A stretch of 6,989 nucleotides of DNA from Anaerolineaceae bacterium. GTDB lineage: Bacteria; Chloroflexota; Anaerolineae; Anaerolineales; Anaerolineaceae. Position 1 is the stretch's first letter, and each line of letters starts with the position of its first letter. The position numbers and the translations under genes were made by a program. The stretch covers positions 1 through 6,989 of the forward strand of contig DQHW01000003.1 of NCBI GenBank assembly GCA_003524305.1, in the 5' to 3' direction. Shown here piece after piece: positions 6,462-6,989 of this stretch. The notes beneath the pieces are model-generated. The model saw only the letters and a program-made list of their open reading frames with translations. It was not told the DNA's origin and did no database searches.

Positions 6462-6863
6462 TTATTTTCCAGAAATTAAAGCTAACCAAATTTGCCAATT
6501 TGCAACAGGTTGTGGTGTTGCAATCACAATCACTTCCGGAATCGGGGTAGTACCTGGAGGAGAAAGCGGAATGACAAGGTTCTCGCCTGGTCTGGTCATA
6601 TGCCCCTCTTCATAAGCCCAATCTTCGACCGCACCTTCTGAGTTGGAATATGCCACCTGGGTATCCAGGGCGTTTAAGGTGTTTTGTAGAACTGCAATAA
6701 CTGTCGAAGCTTTTTCTTGCTGCGCACTTAATCGCGAAAGTTCATTCAAGCGGTTGTTTAGATCCATAACCAGAAAGAATAATACAATTGCCACAATTCC
6801 CAAGATGACTTTCTTGAGATTAAAAGGAATTTTCGGTAATTTTACTTTCCGTTCCATGTTCAT
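6462..6863 (-). CDS. Septum formation initiator (DivIC/FtsL-like) small membrane protein
   Basis: The product is 133 residues. A short basic N-terminus (1-17) precedes one transmembrane helix (about 18-34), then a coiled-coil-like helix (about 35-74, LNNRLNELSRLSAQQEK onward), then a segment EDWAYEEGHMTRPGE (80-94) followed by a short beta-like stretch NLVIPL. That order and the W-x(5)-GxxxPGE pattern fit the FtsL/DivIC septum-formation-initiator family, bitopic proteins that scaffold the divisome with FtsQ/DivIB and activate septal wall synthesis. Beyond the family core there is a Pro/Thr-rich stretch (101-119) and a hydrophobic, Trp-containing end (NWQIWLALISGK, 122-133). Two starts are possible: ATG 6863-6861, or the second Met at 6857-6855; neither has a good Shine-Dalgarno. 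The gene sits 66 bases downstream of a tRNA-Leu, with a terminator between, and converges on the phosphatase gene with 7 bases between stops. The assignment rests on architecture and motif, so family membership is likely but the exact role is inferred. Confidence 0.8.
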   Translation of the reverse strand: MNMERKVKLPKIPFNLKKVILGIVAIVLFFLVMDLNNRLNELSRLSAQQEKASTVIAVLQNTLNALDTQVAYSNSEGAVEDWAYEEGHMTRPGENLVIPLSPPGTTPIPEVIVIATPQPVANWQIWLALISGK

Positions 6864-6892
6864 ATCTTACACTATTCTCTTAGGTCAGACAA
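6864..6892 (-). promoter_or_regulatory. Possible promoter of the septum-initiator gene
   Basis: On the minus strand TTGTCT (6892-6887) and TAAGAT (6869-6864) are spaced 17 bases apart, each with four of six matches to the -35 and -10 consensus. The -10 directly abuts the first ATG, so transcription would begin near the second ATG (6857), making a leaderless message. The hexamers are weak and the proposal is tentative. Confidence 0.25.
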
Positions 6893-6895
6893 GAC

Positions 6896-6923
6896 AAAAC
6901 CCGTGGAGTGTTCCACGGGTTTT
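6896..6923 (-). terminator. Intrinsic terminator after tRNA-Leu
   Basis: A perfect 12-bp stem (6896-6907 with 6912-6923; core CCCGTGGA/TCCACGGG flanked by AAAA/TTTT) closes a 4-base loop. It starts 6 bases after the 3' end of the minus-strand tRNA and is followed on that strand by TTTTGTCTTGT, so it most likely ends the tRNA transcript. Its + strand side also has a T-run (TTTTT), so it could work in both directions and stop transcripts coming from the phosphatase operon. Confidence 0.8.
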
Positions 6924-6929
6924 TATGTG

Positions 6930-6989
6930 TGCCGGAGGAGGGATTTGAACCCTCACGAGCGTAATGCTCACTACGCCCTGAACGTAGCG
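6930..6989 (-). tRNA. tRNA-Leu (anticodon CAG), 3' part; 5' end beyond the window
   Basis: Read on the minus strand, the fragment begins at the anticodon arm: stem CTACG/CGTAG around the loop TTCAGGG, giving anticodon CAG at 6980-6978 (decodes CUG). A class II long variable arm follows (GAGC, loop ATTAC, GCTC), then the T arm (GAGGG, TTCAAAT, CCCTC), the 3' acceptor strand CTCCGGC and discriminator A at 6930. The order and sequence closely resemble bacterial tRNA-Leu, and discriminator A fits leucine. CCA is not encoded. The acceptor 5' strand and D arm lie beyond 6989, so their pairing cannot be checked. Confidence 0.92.

Noticed and set aside
6896..6989. tRNA plus inverted repeat as a possible integration site of a mobile element
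   Set aside because: The repeat is a normal intrinsic terminator next to the tRNA 3' end; no integrase, duplicated tRNA end or composition change is seen in the window.

Overview
The window looks like an ordinary bacterial chromosome segment of moderate GC, most plausibly from the Chloroflexota (Anaerolineae-like). That placement is inference. It rests on a membrane-anchored LysM protein with long Thr/Pro-rich linkers, a short DivIC/FtsL-like protein with a Pro/Thr-rich tail, and a giant soluble multi-GAF SpoIIE-type phosphatase. No mobile element, CRISPR array, integrase or phage gene is visible. Genes are densely packed and no gene-free stretch exceeds about 200 bases.

Layout from left to right. 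(1) The C-terminal part of queG (epoxyqueuosine reductase, + strand) enters from the left edge and ends at 905. (2) A bidirectional terminator hairpin at 911-940 separates it from a convergent minus-strand gene (961-1704) for a single-pass membrane protein with two extracellular LysM domains. (3) A 202-base divergent intergenic region carries one predicted extended -10 promoter in each direction. (4) On the + strand follow a STAS anti-sigma-factor antagonist (1907-2242) and, 12 bases later, a 1399-residue regulator (2255-6454). The regulator combines an RsbW-like ATPase/kinase domain, about five GAF domains plus one degenerate one, and a SpoIIE/PP2C phosphatase domain. (5) A minus-strand gene for a septum-formation-initiator-like membrane protein (6462-6863) converges on it, with only 7 bases between the stop codons. 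(6) Upstream of that gene, also on the minus strand, lie a terminator and the 3' part of a tRNA-Leu(CAG) cut by the right edge.

The main functional unit is the two-gene partner-switching module. In known systems of this type (SpoIIAA/SpoIIAB/SpoIIE, RsbV/RsbW/RsbU) a serine kinase of the GHKL fold phosphorylates the STAS protein, a PP2C phosphatase removes the phosphate, and the phosphorylation state decides whether a downstream partner is held or released. Here kinase-type and phosphatase-type domains sit at opposite ends of one polypeptide with a sensory GAF array between them, and the STAS substrate is encoded next door. All key motifs of the three catalytic/substrate modules appear intact. 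No sigma factor is present in the window, so the final output cannot be read from this sequence.
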